This document shows positions 9,952-20,987 of a stretch of DNA of 64,000 nt, in pieces; position 1 is the first letter of the stretch; the number at the start of each line of letters is the position of its first letter. Source of the stretch: Alnus glutinosa. Its lineage: Eukaryota; Streptophyta; Magnoliopsida; Fagales; Betulaceae. The translations under genes were made by a program, and so were the position numbers. The notes beneath the pieces are model-generated. The model saw nothing but the letters and a program-made list of their open reading frames with translations. It did no database searches and was not told the origin of the DNA. The stretch lies in assembly GCF_958979055.1 (NCBI RefSeq), contig NC_084895.1:12501-76500 (forward strand). Direction: 5' to 3'.

Positions 9952-11734
9952 GAAATACAAATTTTTGTAATGTGCAAATATTTGTTTAATTTGAATGCAT
10001 TAATTGAGTGCATGTTGACGTTTGGATGCAGTTATGTATCTATCATAATGTTTGAGAAAAGACTATGTTATGGGCACGTTCTTAATTAGAAATTTAGAGT
10101 GAATTCTTTTGGTATTTCACATAAGATAGCAGCTGTGGGATTTTCAATTGATCTTTCTATTCTGGGACATCGTAAAATTCAGGAGATGGAGCAAACGATA
10201 TCTAAAGATTTAATCTCATAGTCACAATTGATTACTTAAAATTATTTTCAAGCAAAATATTTTAACGGGTTTTGTCCTAGATTTTTTTTTCCTTGTTAAG
10301 TTAATAACTGGTTTAGACATTTTATCTTTATAGATGCACTTAGAGGCTAAGCGAAAGATTTTGTGTTCACTCCATATTTCGGAAATAACGACTTTGTTTT
10401 AAATAGCTGGAATTCTATCCATGGATGTTCATAGATAGTGGTTAAACATTTGACTGTTGGTGGTAGGTTATCTTAGGGCCGAAAAAAGGCAAAAAAAAAA
10501 AGAAAAAAAAAAGGGAGCTTTATGTTTTGAACCAAAGAAAAAAAAAAGGGAAGGTAACTTAATGATGGTTGTTAAATAGTTCTTGAAACTTCTCACAACA
10601 TACAGTTTTTCTCTTTTTGTGCTAAACAAGGTCTCATGGTAAAAATACTTTATTTTCAAGTGATCTAATTGTTCTTGTACAATGTTTCTCAGTATAATAA
10701 GTACCAAACATGGTTTTTGAGATTTAAGAAGCATGGGTTTGGCACTATGTCCATACGAAAATGTCTTTTAAAAACATAAGGTGCTATGGAGCTCTTTTTA
10801 TGATACTCTTTCTGGTGATAATTACTACTTGGTACATTTGCTTATTGATACAATTGCTTATTATATATTTCTCCTCATCATAAATAAATGTATTATTTAT
10901 ATGTTTTGTTCTGCTTATTTTCTCAGGTTCACATAAAATTTGAAGTCCAATTGTTATCGACGATATAATCTACATTGCCTTTGTTACCTTTTAAGGTAGA
11001 TTTACTTAATCTGTTTTTCACTTACATTATTGTTTTGCTATCTAATTTCAAAAATATCCATATAACACATGCTTGGCCTCAGAGAGCTCACATTAGCTTA
11101 AATTTTGCTAACTTTGCCTTTAAGTAATGGTTCATGTTTTCCTTCGTGGTTTTACTTCTCCTTCCTTTCTTTTTCTGGTGGGTCTCATTTTTCACTTTGT
11201 AGTTGCTCATTCAAGTGCGGTAATATTTGTGTGAAAAATTCATATGTTTGTGGGTCAGGAATGTAACAATCCAAGAACATAAATTTGGATTTTATTGTTT
11301 GTAAGTTTCTTTTGACTAAAAATGTTGGGAGTATGAGGTCCTATAGAGACTTTTCACCTATGTATGACATGTTATTATTTACAAGATGGAATTAGAGTGA
11401 TATCATGAGTACTGCCAGACGGTCTTTGTGATATACACTTCTGCTATACCATTTTCTTCCTTTGAACTCCTTTCAAATACATTTGACGTAGAACATCTTA
11501 ATTTTGTTAGTTTTGGATTAAACTTATGCTTCGTTTCCAAGTTATATATTATCTATGATCTGTAGACACTTATAATTAATGTGCATGTAGATATACCTGT
11601 GACTGTCATTCTCTATGAGTGGAACCATGGATAATTTTGATTATGGAGGAAATATTTGAGCATCTGTTAAGTTAATAGTGCAGTATATGACCTATTTGTA
11701 TTCAACTCCCCTCTTTTCTCACGTCCCTTTCATA
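9952..11734. other. Intergenic, repeat fragment only
   Basis: No gene seen. 11245-11300 repeats part of the 88-bp unit found at 6301-6477. Confidence 0.5.
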
Positions 11735-12545
11735 TGTTTACTTGGTTACTAAGAACTTGTCGAGGAATTGAAGGGAGTTTCGAATCTTTCTGGGTTTTTG
11801 TTTTTTCATCTAGATTTCTTGTTCTTGGCAATTAAGTGGAACACATTTGATAGTGTTTGGACTTGAATGGAATTTTTTGTTTTGTTTTTGTAGACAATAA
11901 TTGGCTGATATTTGTGTTGTAGCTTCTATAATGCGTTGCATCTGTATAGTATGCTGAATTGAATGAAAGAATCTTGGTTTAAAATTTAAAGATTGTACAT
12001 TTGGCATTGTGGTAGTTGTGTGATACTACTTTACACAAGCATTTGCTTCTTCACGCGTTGTTTGTTTCGATGTATGCGGCGTATGCCTCTTTTGATACTT
12101 TTAAATAATTATCATAAAAATAAAAAATAACAAATTTTGTTATAATCTCTGTTTGGATTTTATGGTTCTACTTGGTTACTAAGAACTTGTCGAAGAAATG
12201 AAGGGAGTTTCGAATCTTTCTGAGTTTTTTGTTTTTTCATCTAGATTACTTGTTCTTGGCAATTAAGTGGAACGCATTTGTTAGTGTTTGGACTTGAATG
12301 GAATTTTTGGTTAATTGGCTGATATTTGCGTTGTGGCTTCCATAATGCGTTGCATCTGTATCGTATGCTGAATTGAATGAAAGAAACTTGGTTTAAAATT
12401 TAAAAACTATACATTTGGCATCGTGGTGGTAGTTTCATACTACTTCACACAAGCATTTGCTTCTTCACGCGATGTTTCTTTCGATGTATGCCTCTTTTGA
12501 TACTTTTAAATAATTATCTTAAAAATAAAAATAACAAACCCTAGC
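11735..12545. repeat. Two direct copies of the MYB-CC upstream segment
   Basis: Copies at about 11740-12120 and 12160-12540 share CTTGGTTACTAAGAACTTGT, CTTGTTCTTGGCAATTAAGT, TAATGCGTTGCATCTGTAT, GCATTTGCTTCTTCACGCG and TATGCCTCTTTTGATAC in the same order. The second copy ends about 100 bp before the MYB-CC start codon, so this duplicated DNA is promoter or 5' leader of that gene. Confidence 0.85.
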
Positions 12546-12645
12546 TGTTTATTTACTGTGCTGTGCTGAGATGTGCTTCTCTTCTTTTGCTACTTGTTTC
12601 TTTCTGGGAATTTGGGGGTTTTGGGTATAGAAGAAGGAGAAGAAA

Positions 12646-14890
12646 ATGTACCCAAGAATGATTCAGCCCCACCACGAAGGTGGCATAGTTGCTCAGGAAG
12701 ACATCCCATTGCAGGGTACCGCTGGTAGGCCCGACCCATGCCTCGTTTTGACCTCCGATCCTAAACCTCGCCTCCGTTGGACTGCCGACCTTCACGAACG
12801 TTTCGTTGATGCTGTCACTCAGCTTGGTGGCTCCTCTAGTCAGTATTTTCTTTCCTCTTTCCTTCTCTTAATTCTTTCTTGCTTTTGTCAATTTTTTTTT
12901 TGTTTCTTCTTCCAAATTAATAATCGTTGTAATCTCCCCAAACCCAAAGGTATGTTCTTTTTGTAAATGAAGCACTGGGCTAATCTCCCAAAACTCAAGG
13001 TGTGGTCCTTTTGTAAAATGAAGCACTAGGCTTTTGGTTTGTTGCCCACCAGTAAACAAAAATATGCGCTGTCCTTGTTAATTCATCCTTATTTTTGGAC
13101 TTTGTAGTCTTAATAGTTATGCAGATGTTAAACCTGTGCATGCTTTCCTTTTTGCCATACTTATCCTGCTCTTTTGAGGGGATGGGTTTCTGGCCCTTTG
13201 CATAGATAATTTTTGTTGGGGACTAGGATTCAAGTGGTTAACTTTTTGTGCTTTTCTTGAGTTCAATTTCAGTTGTAAGTATCTATCTAATTTGTCATCT
13301 TCTATTATTTATAGTATCAATCGTAAGTTACTGCAGTTTTCCCCTGAAACTTAGATTTGCGGCTTGTTGTAGCAAAAGACGTGTGATATCTGGCTCTGGG
13401 GAATACCATAGAAGTATTGCACAACTCATAATGTATTAAGAGTTGTCTTCCAACACCCTAAAACCATATGGCAAATGAATTTTTCTCTTCCTGTCGGAAT
13501 ATAAAGGCAAAATATGTTTATCATCTACAAGGAAGCCACGTTAGATACTTGAGAAGTCTGGCATGCTTGGTTCTTAGCTTAAGTCAAGGTTTCCTTCTGT
13601 AGCCACATCTTGCAATCGCACTTGGGTGCATGCTGTTGCCTAGAAGTGAAAGCTTGCTTCTGCTACCATAATGTTGAGTGAACTAAGAAAGGGTTCTGTT
13701 GCTGCAATTGGAGGTTTTAATCACTCCATCAGTGGAGATGGATGCAATGAAATTCTAGTGGAGAGTACCGAAAGTGTGCAGTATACATCAATTCTTGTTT
13801 CAAGCTCTAAGCCACAGTATGGGAACACAAAGTTTGACAAACATCTTAGTATCAATAGATCCATCGTATTACATAACCTTCATAAGACAGTAGGGCCATT
13901 TGTATAATGAGGCATGCCACCTAGGAATTCTTCAAGATGTTGTGTTGGAAAGTCTGTCACAAACTAGAGTCATCTAAAACATCTTTTCTTGAATAGTATC
14001 TACAAAAATATTAGTGTATGCGGCAAGGTTTAGTTAGAGGTTCCTTCCTCATGATTATACTTTATAACTTTTTATTGTCTTAACATTGTTGATCAATGAG
14101 GAGTATGAGGGTTATGCCATTTTTTGTGTGGACAGCAGCCTTAGGAAAGATCTTGACGCATGAGAATCTGCGTAGGCGCAATATAGTGGTGATTGAGTGG
14201 TGTTGTATGTGCAAGAAGAGTGGGGAATCCATTGACCACCTCTTACTTCACTGTGATGTTGCACGGGATAAATGGAGCTTTTTTTATATTTTGTTTGGGG
14301 TGGAGTGGGTTATGCCACGACGGGTGCTGGATTTGTTGAGTAATTGGGGCAATTCGTTAGGTCGTGGTCAAGTTAAGCAAATTTGGAAGTAGGTTCATTT
14401 ATGTGTCATGTGGGGTCTTTGACATGAAAGGAATGCTCGGCACTTTGAAGATGTAGAAATGGTGGTGTTGGAGTTGCGTCGAAACGTGCTTAATACTTTA
14501 TTTGTATAGTTCTCGGCCCATCATAACCCAAGTCGTGTTACATTTGCAGAGTTTTTAATTTCATGCTATTATGTTTTCTCTTTTTAGGGCACTTTTGTAT
14601 ACTTCCTATGTAATAGGATTGCGCCCCTCTGCGCTTTTTAATGATATGACATTATTTATCAAAAAATGAATATGAGGGACTTAACTTTGCGTCCATTAGC
14701 TAAAGTTGTTTTCTTAAGATCTTCACTAGGGTGGTTCTCTAGAAGAATCAGCTTGCTTCTCTCAGCCTTGTCAACACTTTGGATGTAATAAACTGTAAGA
14801 TAAATTTTTAGTGGTTTTTCTGGTTCTCCTTTTGTACTTCTATATTTATGTGTTGTAACTCTACTTTTTCTCCCCCCACAGACAGAGAGA

Positions 14891-14927
<37 letters not shown>

Positions 14928-15312
14928 GTTTTTACCAAACACTTTTGTGATATTAGATATCTCTTGGTCTTTAGGTTCCTCTTGGCAGAGAAAGTTGTCT
15001 TTAGTGTGATGGCTGAACTTTCATAACAATAGAAGAGCATTGTAGGGATCATAAAGGTTCTTTTGCTTTCTTGTCTGTAACTATGGCTGGTTGGGGTGAC
15101 AACTGATTAGGGCTAAGCACCCAATCTCCTCAGATTGGTGCTCAGCTCACACCAACAGCCAAACCAAACCAAGGGGGGTAGGTTACCCAACCAAACCAAC
15201 TGACCAGCCCGAGAGTGAATGTGCTTGAGAAACAGATCTTGTATTGAAGACAGAACGGTGCGTCGTGTGTGGAGGGAACGCCTAAACAAGGTGTTGTGTG
15301 CAGAGGAAACAC

Positions 15313-15349
<37 letters not shown>

Positions 15350-17837
15350 GAGGAAGAACATGTGAGTCTAAGAAGAAAATAAAGTAGGATTAGTTAGGGT
15401 TTTTAACTTTTTGTTGTATTTAAAAATATATAATAAATGGTTGGGTCAGGTGTGTTGGGTTTACCAGCACCTGACAAACCCAACACACCTGACCCGAAAT
15501 ATTTAGAACTCTTTTTCTCACCCTACCGATCGAAGGGTGGGTGGGTTTACCAGCCCAAACCCCGTTGGTTTGGGCCAACTCAATGAACAGGCCTACAACT
15601 GATGCCTTAGAGATGGGCTTTTCATCTGTTTTGTTGAGTTGTGGGGAACTGGGGACATTGGTTATTCTCGGGGAATTCACCTTCTCCTTTATGTGCATTA
15701 TTTTCTTATTCCTCCTTATTTGCTTCCTGAGAAAAAGAGTAGAAGTATAGAGGGAACACATTTTAAGTTATATAGTAATCCAGTATTATATTGTAGGGTC
15801 CTTACAGTCTCTCATGTCTGATTAAGAAAGTGAAGACATTTGAAGTTATATAGTATTCCAGTATTAGTTTGGTTTTCACAGTTTTCCTGGTTTGATTTAT
15901 TAAATCGTACTCAGCAACATGTTAGCTGAGTTTGCAACTTAAATTGACAACTTTATGGAAGATTTGAGATAACTGAGGCTTGAGCTCAGTATGATTAGCC
16001 TTGTGTACAAGTTTTCTAAAGCTTAGTCATGAGCTGAATTTCAGTTGGCCACAAGTTGCTTGTACGCTTGCCAGCCTACTAAGAACTACTTTCTAAGTCT
16101 TGACTGACTTGTTGGGAATCTCGTATATTTGGATTATCATCTATTAGGATCCTTATGAGGGCGTAAATTGTTTGCAGAAGCTACGCCAAAGGCCATCATG
16201 CGGACAATGAATGTGAAGGGATTGACTCTTTTCCATCTAAAGAGTCATCTCCAGGTTTCTTTTATTACTTGACTATTGATGTGACGTGATATTGAAAATT
16301 CAGCGGTATGTGCTTGTTGTGAAAGTGAAAACTTTTAAGGACTTTTTATTGAAGTGTGATTCTTTTTGTATACAGAAGTACAGGCTAGGTAAGCAATCCG
16401 GAAAGGATATTGGCGACGCATCCAGGGATGGTAGGCTTGCTATAACTGTCTCTCTCTCCTTTCAATCATGTGATGTAGACCCTAGAGTTTCGCTATGATG
16501 AACAATGTTTGATATCATCCAATTTCAGTTTAGAGTTTCTATTTAAGAATGCTTTAGCTGTTCTCTGTGTGCGCGCGCGCAGAAAGAGATAAATCTGGCT
16601 ATTTGACTTGTCTAGTCAAGAAAAAATGAACTACACAATAGCACTTCATCATATTTGAACTTCCGAGAGAAAGATCAACTGGATATTATCATATAGGGGA
16701 TACTTCAATTGAGAAGTCCATTGATATTACTCAGGGCTCCAAACTCAATGGTGGTGCTAAACACGAGGGTTTGTGTAAATATTGAAAAAAAACACCAATG
16801 GCAAACAAAAGAAAGTTATGTTTGAGTACATCTCTGTTAAATTATGTGATTAGGATCTCAATGATTAAACTGATTTCTTTTGGCACTTTATTGAAGGGAT
16901 GCCTGCTTCATACCTTTTAGAAAGCCCTGGCACTGGTAATTCTTCCCCGAATTTGCCAACTTCTGATAATGAGTAAGATAGAATTTTCAAGCTTTCTTCT
17001 GAGCTCTTATGACACCTAAAAATTACCAAATTACTAAATGTCATAAATGTCATTTTCAGTGGTTATGAAGTCAAGGAGGCCTTGAGAGCACAGATGGAAG
17101 TGCAAAGTAAATTACATCTGCAAGTCGAGGTATCTTTCCTTTTAATGGGTTGTTGGATGTTTTCATGAATAGTACGCCTTAGTCGTGAGTTTCTTGCAGT
17201 GGATTTTGTTAGATAACTTGAGGATTTTCTTTGAATATAGAATGCATAACTGATAACTCTGAGCTTTTTGTATTTTATTGGCTGGCTTGTTGACTATTGC
17301 CTTGCACAAAGCTTAAAGTACTTCCTTGAGTATGTAAATGGGAGTTGAAAATGTTCAACTCCATGTTCTTGTGGGCATTCTTTAGAGTAGAGGTCTGGGT
17401 CGATGATCTAGCTAGCTGATCTTCCTACCACCATTGTGTAGGCTGAGAAGCACTTGCAGATTCGACAGGAAGCAGAGCGTAGATATATTGCCATGCTTGA
17501 GAGAGCTTGTAAGATGCTTGCTGATCAATTTATTGGAGGTGCAGTTATTGACACCGAAGGCCAAAAGTTTCAAGGATTGGTAAATAAGACAGCAAGAAGT
17601 TCCTCCCTTGATCCACTTGGCTTCTACTCATTGCACTCCAATCAGGTGACTGGAGTGCACGGCTCAGAAGAAGAAGTTCCACCTGGTCTCCACCCCCAAA
17701 GGGCTGACTGTTCCACTGAAAGCTGCCTAACATCACACGAGAGTCCTGGAGGATTGCCTCTGGAAGGATCTCCTAGTGGAGGGAAGAAAAGGATGCTAAA
17801 CTTGGACCCAACCACTGCATCTTTGATTTGGGGTTAA
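12646..17837 (+). CDS. MYB-CC (GARP) transcription factor, PHR1/PHL family
   Basis: Predicted exons are 12646-12838, 16178-16254, 16376-16430, 16897-16972, 17060-17129 and 17442-17837. All introns are GT-AG and phases match, giving 288 residues. Residues about 45-100 form the single MYB-like DNA-binding domain: KPRLRWTADLHERFVDAV, then ATPKAIMRTMNVKGLTLFHL and KSHLQKYRLGK. Residues about 140-185 form the coiled coil typical of MYB-CC proteins (EALRAQMEVQ, EAEKHLQIRQEAERR). Family members bind P1BS-like GNATATNC sites as dimers and act in phosphate signalling or phloem and organ identity; which role applies here cannot be told. The start is the first ATG, followed by MYPRMIQPHHEG. Intron 1 (3.3 kb) contains a LINE tail and a hAT MITE. 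The stop is followed almost at once by a Copia LTR. The frame is intact, so I call it functional. Confidence 0.93.
14112..14667 (+). mobile_element. 5'-truncated LINE tail in MYB-CC intron 1
   Basis: It encodes the C-terminal zinc-binding reverse transcriptase module of plant L1-type LINEs (zf-RVT): FFVWTAALGKILT, WCCMCKKSGESIDHLLLHC. It then runs through a decayed tail to TATCAAAAAA. Imperfect 11-bp target duplications GAGTATGAGGG (14101) and GAATATGAGGG (14668) flank it. Same orientation as the host gene. Confidence 0.85.
14881..14926. repeat. (GA)n microsatellite
   Basis: A GA-dinucleotide tract with a few interruptions inside MYB-CC intron 1. Confidence 0.9.
15108..15595. mobile_element. 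hAT-type MITE in MYB-CC intron 1 (488 bp)
   Basis: A perfect 8-bp target duplication CAACTGAT lies at 15100-15107 and 15596-15603. The ends are TAGGGCTAAGCACC on the left and TAGGCCTGTTCATT (reverse complement) on the right. Inside are a (GA)n tract near 15312-15346 and a fold-back of GGGTCAGGTGTGTTGGGTTT at about 15444-15497. No transposase. Confidence 0.87.
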
Positions 17838-17838
17838 T

Positions 17839-18172
17839 TGAACACCCTTGTTGTACAGTATTTCAACCGTGCTCATCTTAGTGAGCTTGTATTGATATTT
17901 ATAGCTTTTACACTATATTAGGTTAACGACAACTCTACCTCTTTACATTGAAGTATATCTCTATCTTATACATTTGAATTTCTATCTATATCTCTCTGTC
18001 TCTGCATGCTGTTTACATTTATCTCTCTATCTCTGCATGCTGTTTACAATGGAGTCTAACTCTAGTATAACTCTATCTTATCTCTTTATCACTAGAGTTC
18101 CGTATTGGACGATTATCCCTAGACTCACATTTAGGATGCGAGTCTTTAGGTAATAAGTCGTGTGTGTTAATA
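17839..18172 (-). mobile_element. Copia LTR abutting the MYB-CC stop codon
   Basis: Read on the minus strand, a purine tract GCGGGAGGG (18173 onward) precedes TATTAACACACACGAC, and the segment ends GTACAACAAGGGTGTTCA just before the TAA of the MYB-CC gene. A TATA-like CTATAAATATC lies near 17897-17907. It follows a Copia pol remnant, so it should be the 3' LTR; its first bases are TA rather than TG, suggesting decay. A short duplicated piece (TCTCTGCATGCTGTTTACA) sits near 18000-18050. Confidence 0.55.
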
Positions 18173-18700
18173 CCCTCCCGCAAAGTCAACAGGGGAGAAC
18201 GGACGTTGAGCTTGAAACACAACCTTTGAAACCGAGTGAAGACGAGATTTAGTTAGAACATCGGCTAATTGGCAGATATGAGTCAATCCTAATGCTTGTC
18301 CTGGTTCGGCTGGTGGGACATTATTCTCAAATAACCCATCTGAAGAAAATGAGCATTAGATATGAGTTGATAAATAGAAGATATTGGGAAAGGGAGCTGA
18401 ATTTGTGGAGTGTACGTGGGTGATAAGCATCATACTGATTTGTCTTGAGCTAAACACATTTTGTATGCGGGGAATATGGAGTACATGTTTAGTCTCTTAA
18501 TCCATAAAAACATAGCTGCATTCATTTAATCAATTGCCAAAAATTTAGGAGTTGTCCCATTTGTTAGTCTTGTATGCTAACCACTCTCTTTTGCAAGATC
18601 TTAACGTCTAGTCAAGTGTTACCGAGTAGGTATCGTTACCTTTGCAAATTGCTTAACAAATCTTATCAGGTGAGGTAGCAATCAGCCAGTAAATTGGGGT
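18173..18700 (-). mobile_element. Remnant of Copia polyprotein 3' end
   Basis: The minus strand encodes THICQLADVLTKSRLHS near 18285-18235. This is the end of the Copia RNase H region (QLADxLTK), followed by FAGGY and a stop before the purine tract. Farther upstream (to about 18700) no clear motif survives. The element is truncated; no second LTR was found. Confidence 0.6.
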
Positions 18701-19299
18701 CCCATGACACTCACAGGCACAGTTCACGCTTCACACCCTCATAGGGCGGCTATTGCAGTTCAAAAAGACAAACTGATATTTTCCATAAAAAGCGAAAGGG
18801 CAAAACTAGTGGCCTACAAAGTATCAATCCAGCAACTGGTACTACCAGATAATCCTACTGACGTTGTATCTTTCAACTTTCAACAAGTATACACAATTTA
18901 TTTGTACAACTCAACATTTTGTTGTTTTATCTTCTTCTTTTTTTTCTTTTTTTTTTAAGTGTTAAATCAAAGGATAACAGTTCGATATAAGGGATGAGGA
19001 TAGGGTGCAATATACAATATGGACTGCACGTGTGAAAGGGTATAGGGCCCCACTTGGTCAGACCTAAGTTCAAATACTTGTTCAGACTGTCCAATCAAAT
19101 GGGATACGGGTCCTCTCAAATGAACTGTTCGTATTGTATGCGATAAAAACAGCTCTTTGCACCTGATCTAAATGCATAAATGAGTTGTTTATATTAAATC
19201 ATTAAGGTCGGCTAGGTGCCCCTATGCCTTGTATGCCCCAAGTGGCAAATGGAATGCGACGGGTGGAAGAAAAGTATATTTGGCGTCAAGCCGCCAACC
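18701..19299. other. Unrecognised sequence before the WAV3-like remnant
   Basis: An 84-codon frame at 18704-18958 resembles no family I know and ends in a poly-T-derived Phe run. No other feature supported. Confidence 0.4.
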
Positions 19300-20605
19300 C
19301 AACAAGTAACATGTCACTTTGCTTTATCTGCCTTGTATGATATATGACCAAGCTTAAAGAGTCCAATGCTTAATGCTCTCATGCTTTCCACTTTGCTTGC
19401 ATCTCCTCCAATGTTCGTCATGGTAGTGTCACCTGCCCCATTTGCCATGCCCATTGGACCCAACTGCCCCGCAGCCTGAACCCTCATACAACGACTCCTT
19501 GATGACTCCATTGCTACTTTCCGTATCCACAGGCAATCCTTCTTGCGCTTTGCCCACTATAACGACAATGAGCTTATTGAACCCGATCACTTGCATAATC
19601 ATCCCCGCCTTTATCTCTCATTACTGCCCATTCCACCCAGTGCAACTTTCATTCATCTATGCAAATGACTAGTAGTCACACCTCATGCCTATACCAATCA
19701 CCCCTACATCGATTGACCTGCGGTCCTCATCACAATTGCAGTCACTTAACAGGCAAACTCCTTATATTATGTGCACCTCCTCAAATCGAGCTTTTTCTTT
19801 CAGTGAAGTTAACACATCAACAAGCAACCGACTTGGTCTTAGTTGCGAGTCCCAATGGGCCACACCTGAGGCTGCTCAAGCAGTCAATCGCATTGGTGGT
19901 TTTTTTCCTTAGACCCATTGATCGTTTAGCCATTGTTACCTACTCATCAGATGCAGCACGTGCCTTTCCCCTTAGGCGCAAAACATCCTATGGAAAGCGG
20001 ACTGCTCTACTAGTCATTGATCGGTCTATTCTATATGGGGCAAGCAAATTCATTTGAAGGGCTTAAAAAGGAGATTAAGATACATGAAGATCCTGTCCAC
20101 AAAAATCCAGTCTTCTATCCTGCATTTGTCTGATAGTCCAACACGATCTTACCATGCCGTCAATATGGAAGTGCCCATTCCAATCCATAGGTTTCATGTG
20201 GGGTTCGGATTTGGCACTTCAAATGGGTTCGTCATGCATGAATTTGAACAGTTCCTATTAAGAATGCTAGGAGGCGTCATTAGAGATATCCAGTTGAGAA
20301 TTTGGGAGGAAGTTAATTGCAAAATCACAAGGATTGGAGAACTAAAAGGTGGTGAAGAAAAGAGGATCTCATTAGACTTGGGAGAGTATGGAGATGTTCG
20401 TGTGGGATATAGCTACGTGGAGGGTGAAGTTGACGAATGCATTAGAACGGGGGAAACTGTAGTGAGTGTAGGGGATAAAAGTAATACAACAGCAAGTGCA
20501 GGGAGGGATGTGAGCATTGGTGGCAGGACTAATAGCGTTGAAAGTTGGGATTACCATGATCCTTACATGGCTACAGGCTTTGAGTTCATCCAGCTTACCC
20601 AACAA
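19300..20605 (+). pseudogene. Decayed WAV3-like RING/VWA E3 ubiquitin ligase
   Basis: WAV3/WAVH proteins are RING ubiquitin ligases acting in root gravitropism. The order of pieces matches the family. A RING half, CSHAFHFACIS then TCPICHAHWTQLPR, lies near 19370-19480. A linker DDSIATFRIHRQSFLRFA and PDHLHNHPRLYLSLLPIPPS spans about 19495-19645. The VWA core LRLLKQSIALVVF and PIDRLAIVTYSS lies near 19865-19950. The C-terminal region RFHVGFGFGTSNGFVMHEFE, MLGGVIRDIQLR, SYVEGEVDECIRTGETVV and VESWDYHDPYMA ends near 20575. These blocks fall in different frames and are broken by stops (for instance after IHLCK near 19667), so no complete protein can be made. The RING first Cys pair is also damaged. 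Parent copy not in the window. Confidence 0.85.
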
Positions 20606-20649
20606 AGATTTGTATGTTATGTATGTCTATACGAATCAGCAACCATTTA

Positions 20650-20987
20650 GAAGATGATTTCAGTCATCCGGGGCCAATGTTAAGTCTGGTTACTTAATTG
20701 AGCTGCTAAGCTTAAAACCCCACTGGGATGTGCAATACATACCCATACCAATACAACAAAGGATTTGAATTGTCAATTCTCTCTTTTCTTCTTATTGTCA
20801 TCCAGTTGTTTAAGAGATGATATATACTTCAATTATTGTTGGGATTGATGATGCATGTCTGAGTACTTCGGCTTTATCAACTCCATTCCAACAATGAGGT
20901 CCACTTCACATGTACGACACTAACATGTATCTTAACTACTTTTCTTAATGCAACAAATAGAGGTTGACCTTCAGCTGAAAATCAGCA
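20650..20987. other. Short spacer between WAV3-like remnant and SRD2 3' end
   Basis: No gene seen; probably the 3' UTR and downstream region of the minus-strand SRD2 gene. Confidence 0.5.

Noticed and set aside
13671..13907. 78-codon ATG frame in MYB-CC intron 1
   Set aside because: No recognisable family, no splice-compatible role in the MYB-CC protein, and conserved exons join without it.
14096..14392. Independent zinc-finger gene in the MYB-CC intron
   Set aside because: The Cys-His motif is the zf-RVT module of a truncated LINE with target duplications.
18704..18958. 84-codon ATG frame upstream of the WAV3-like remnant
   Set aside because: No similarity I can recognise, ends in a poly-T translation, no splice or domain evidence.
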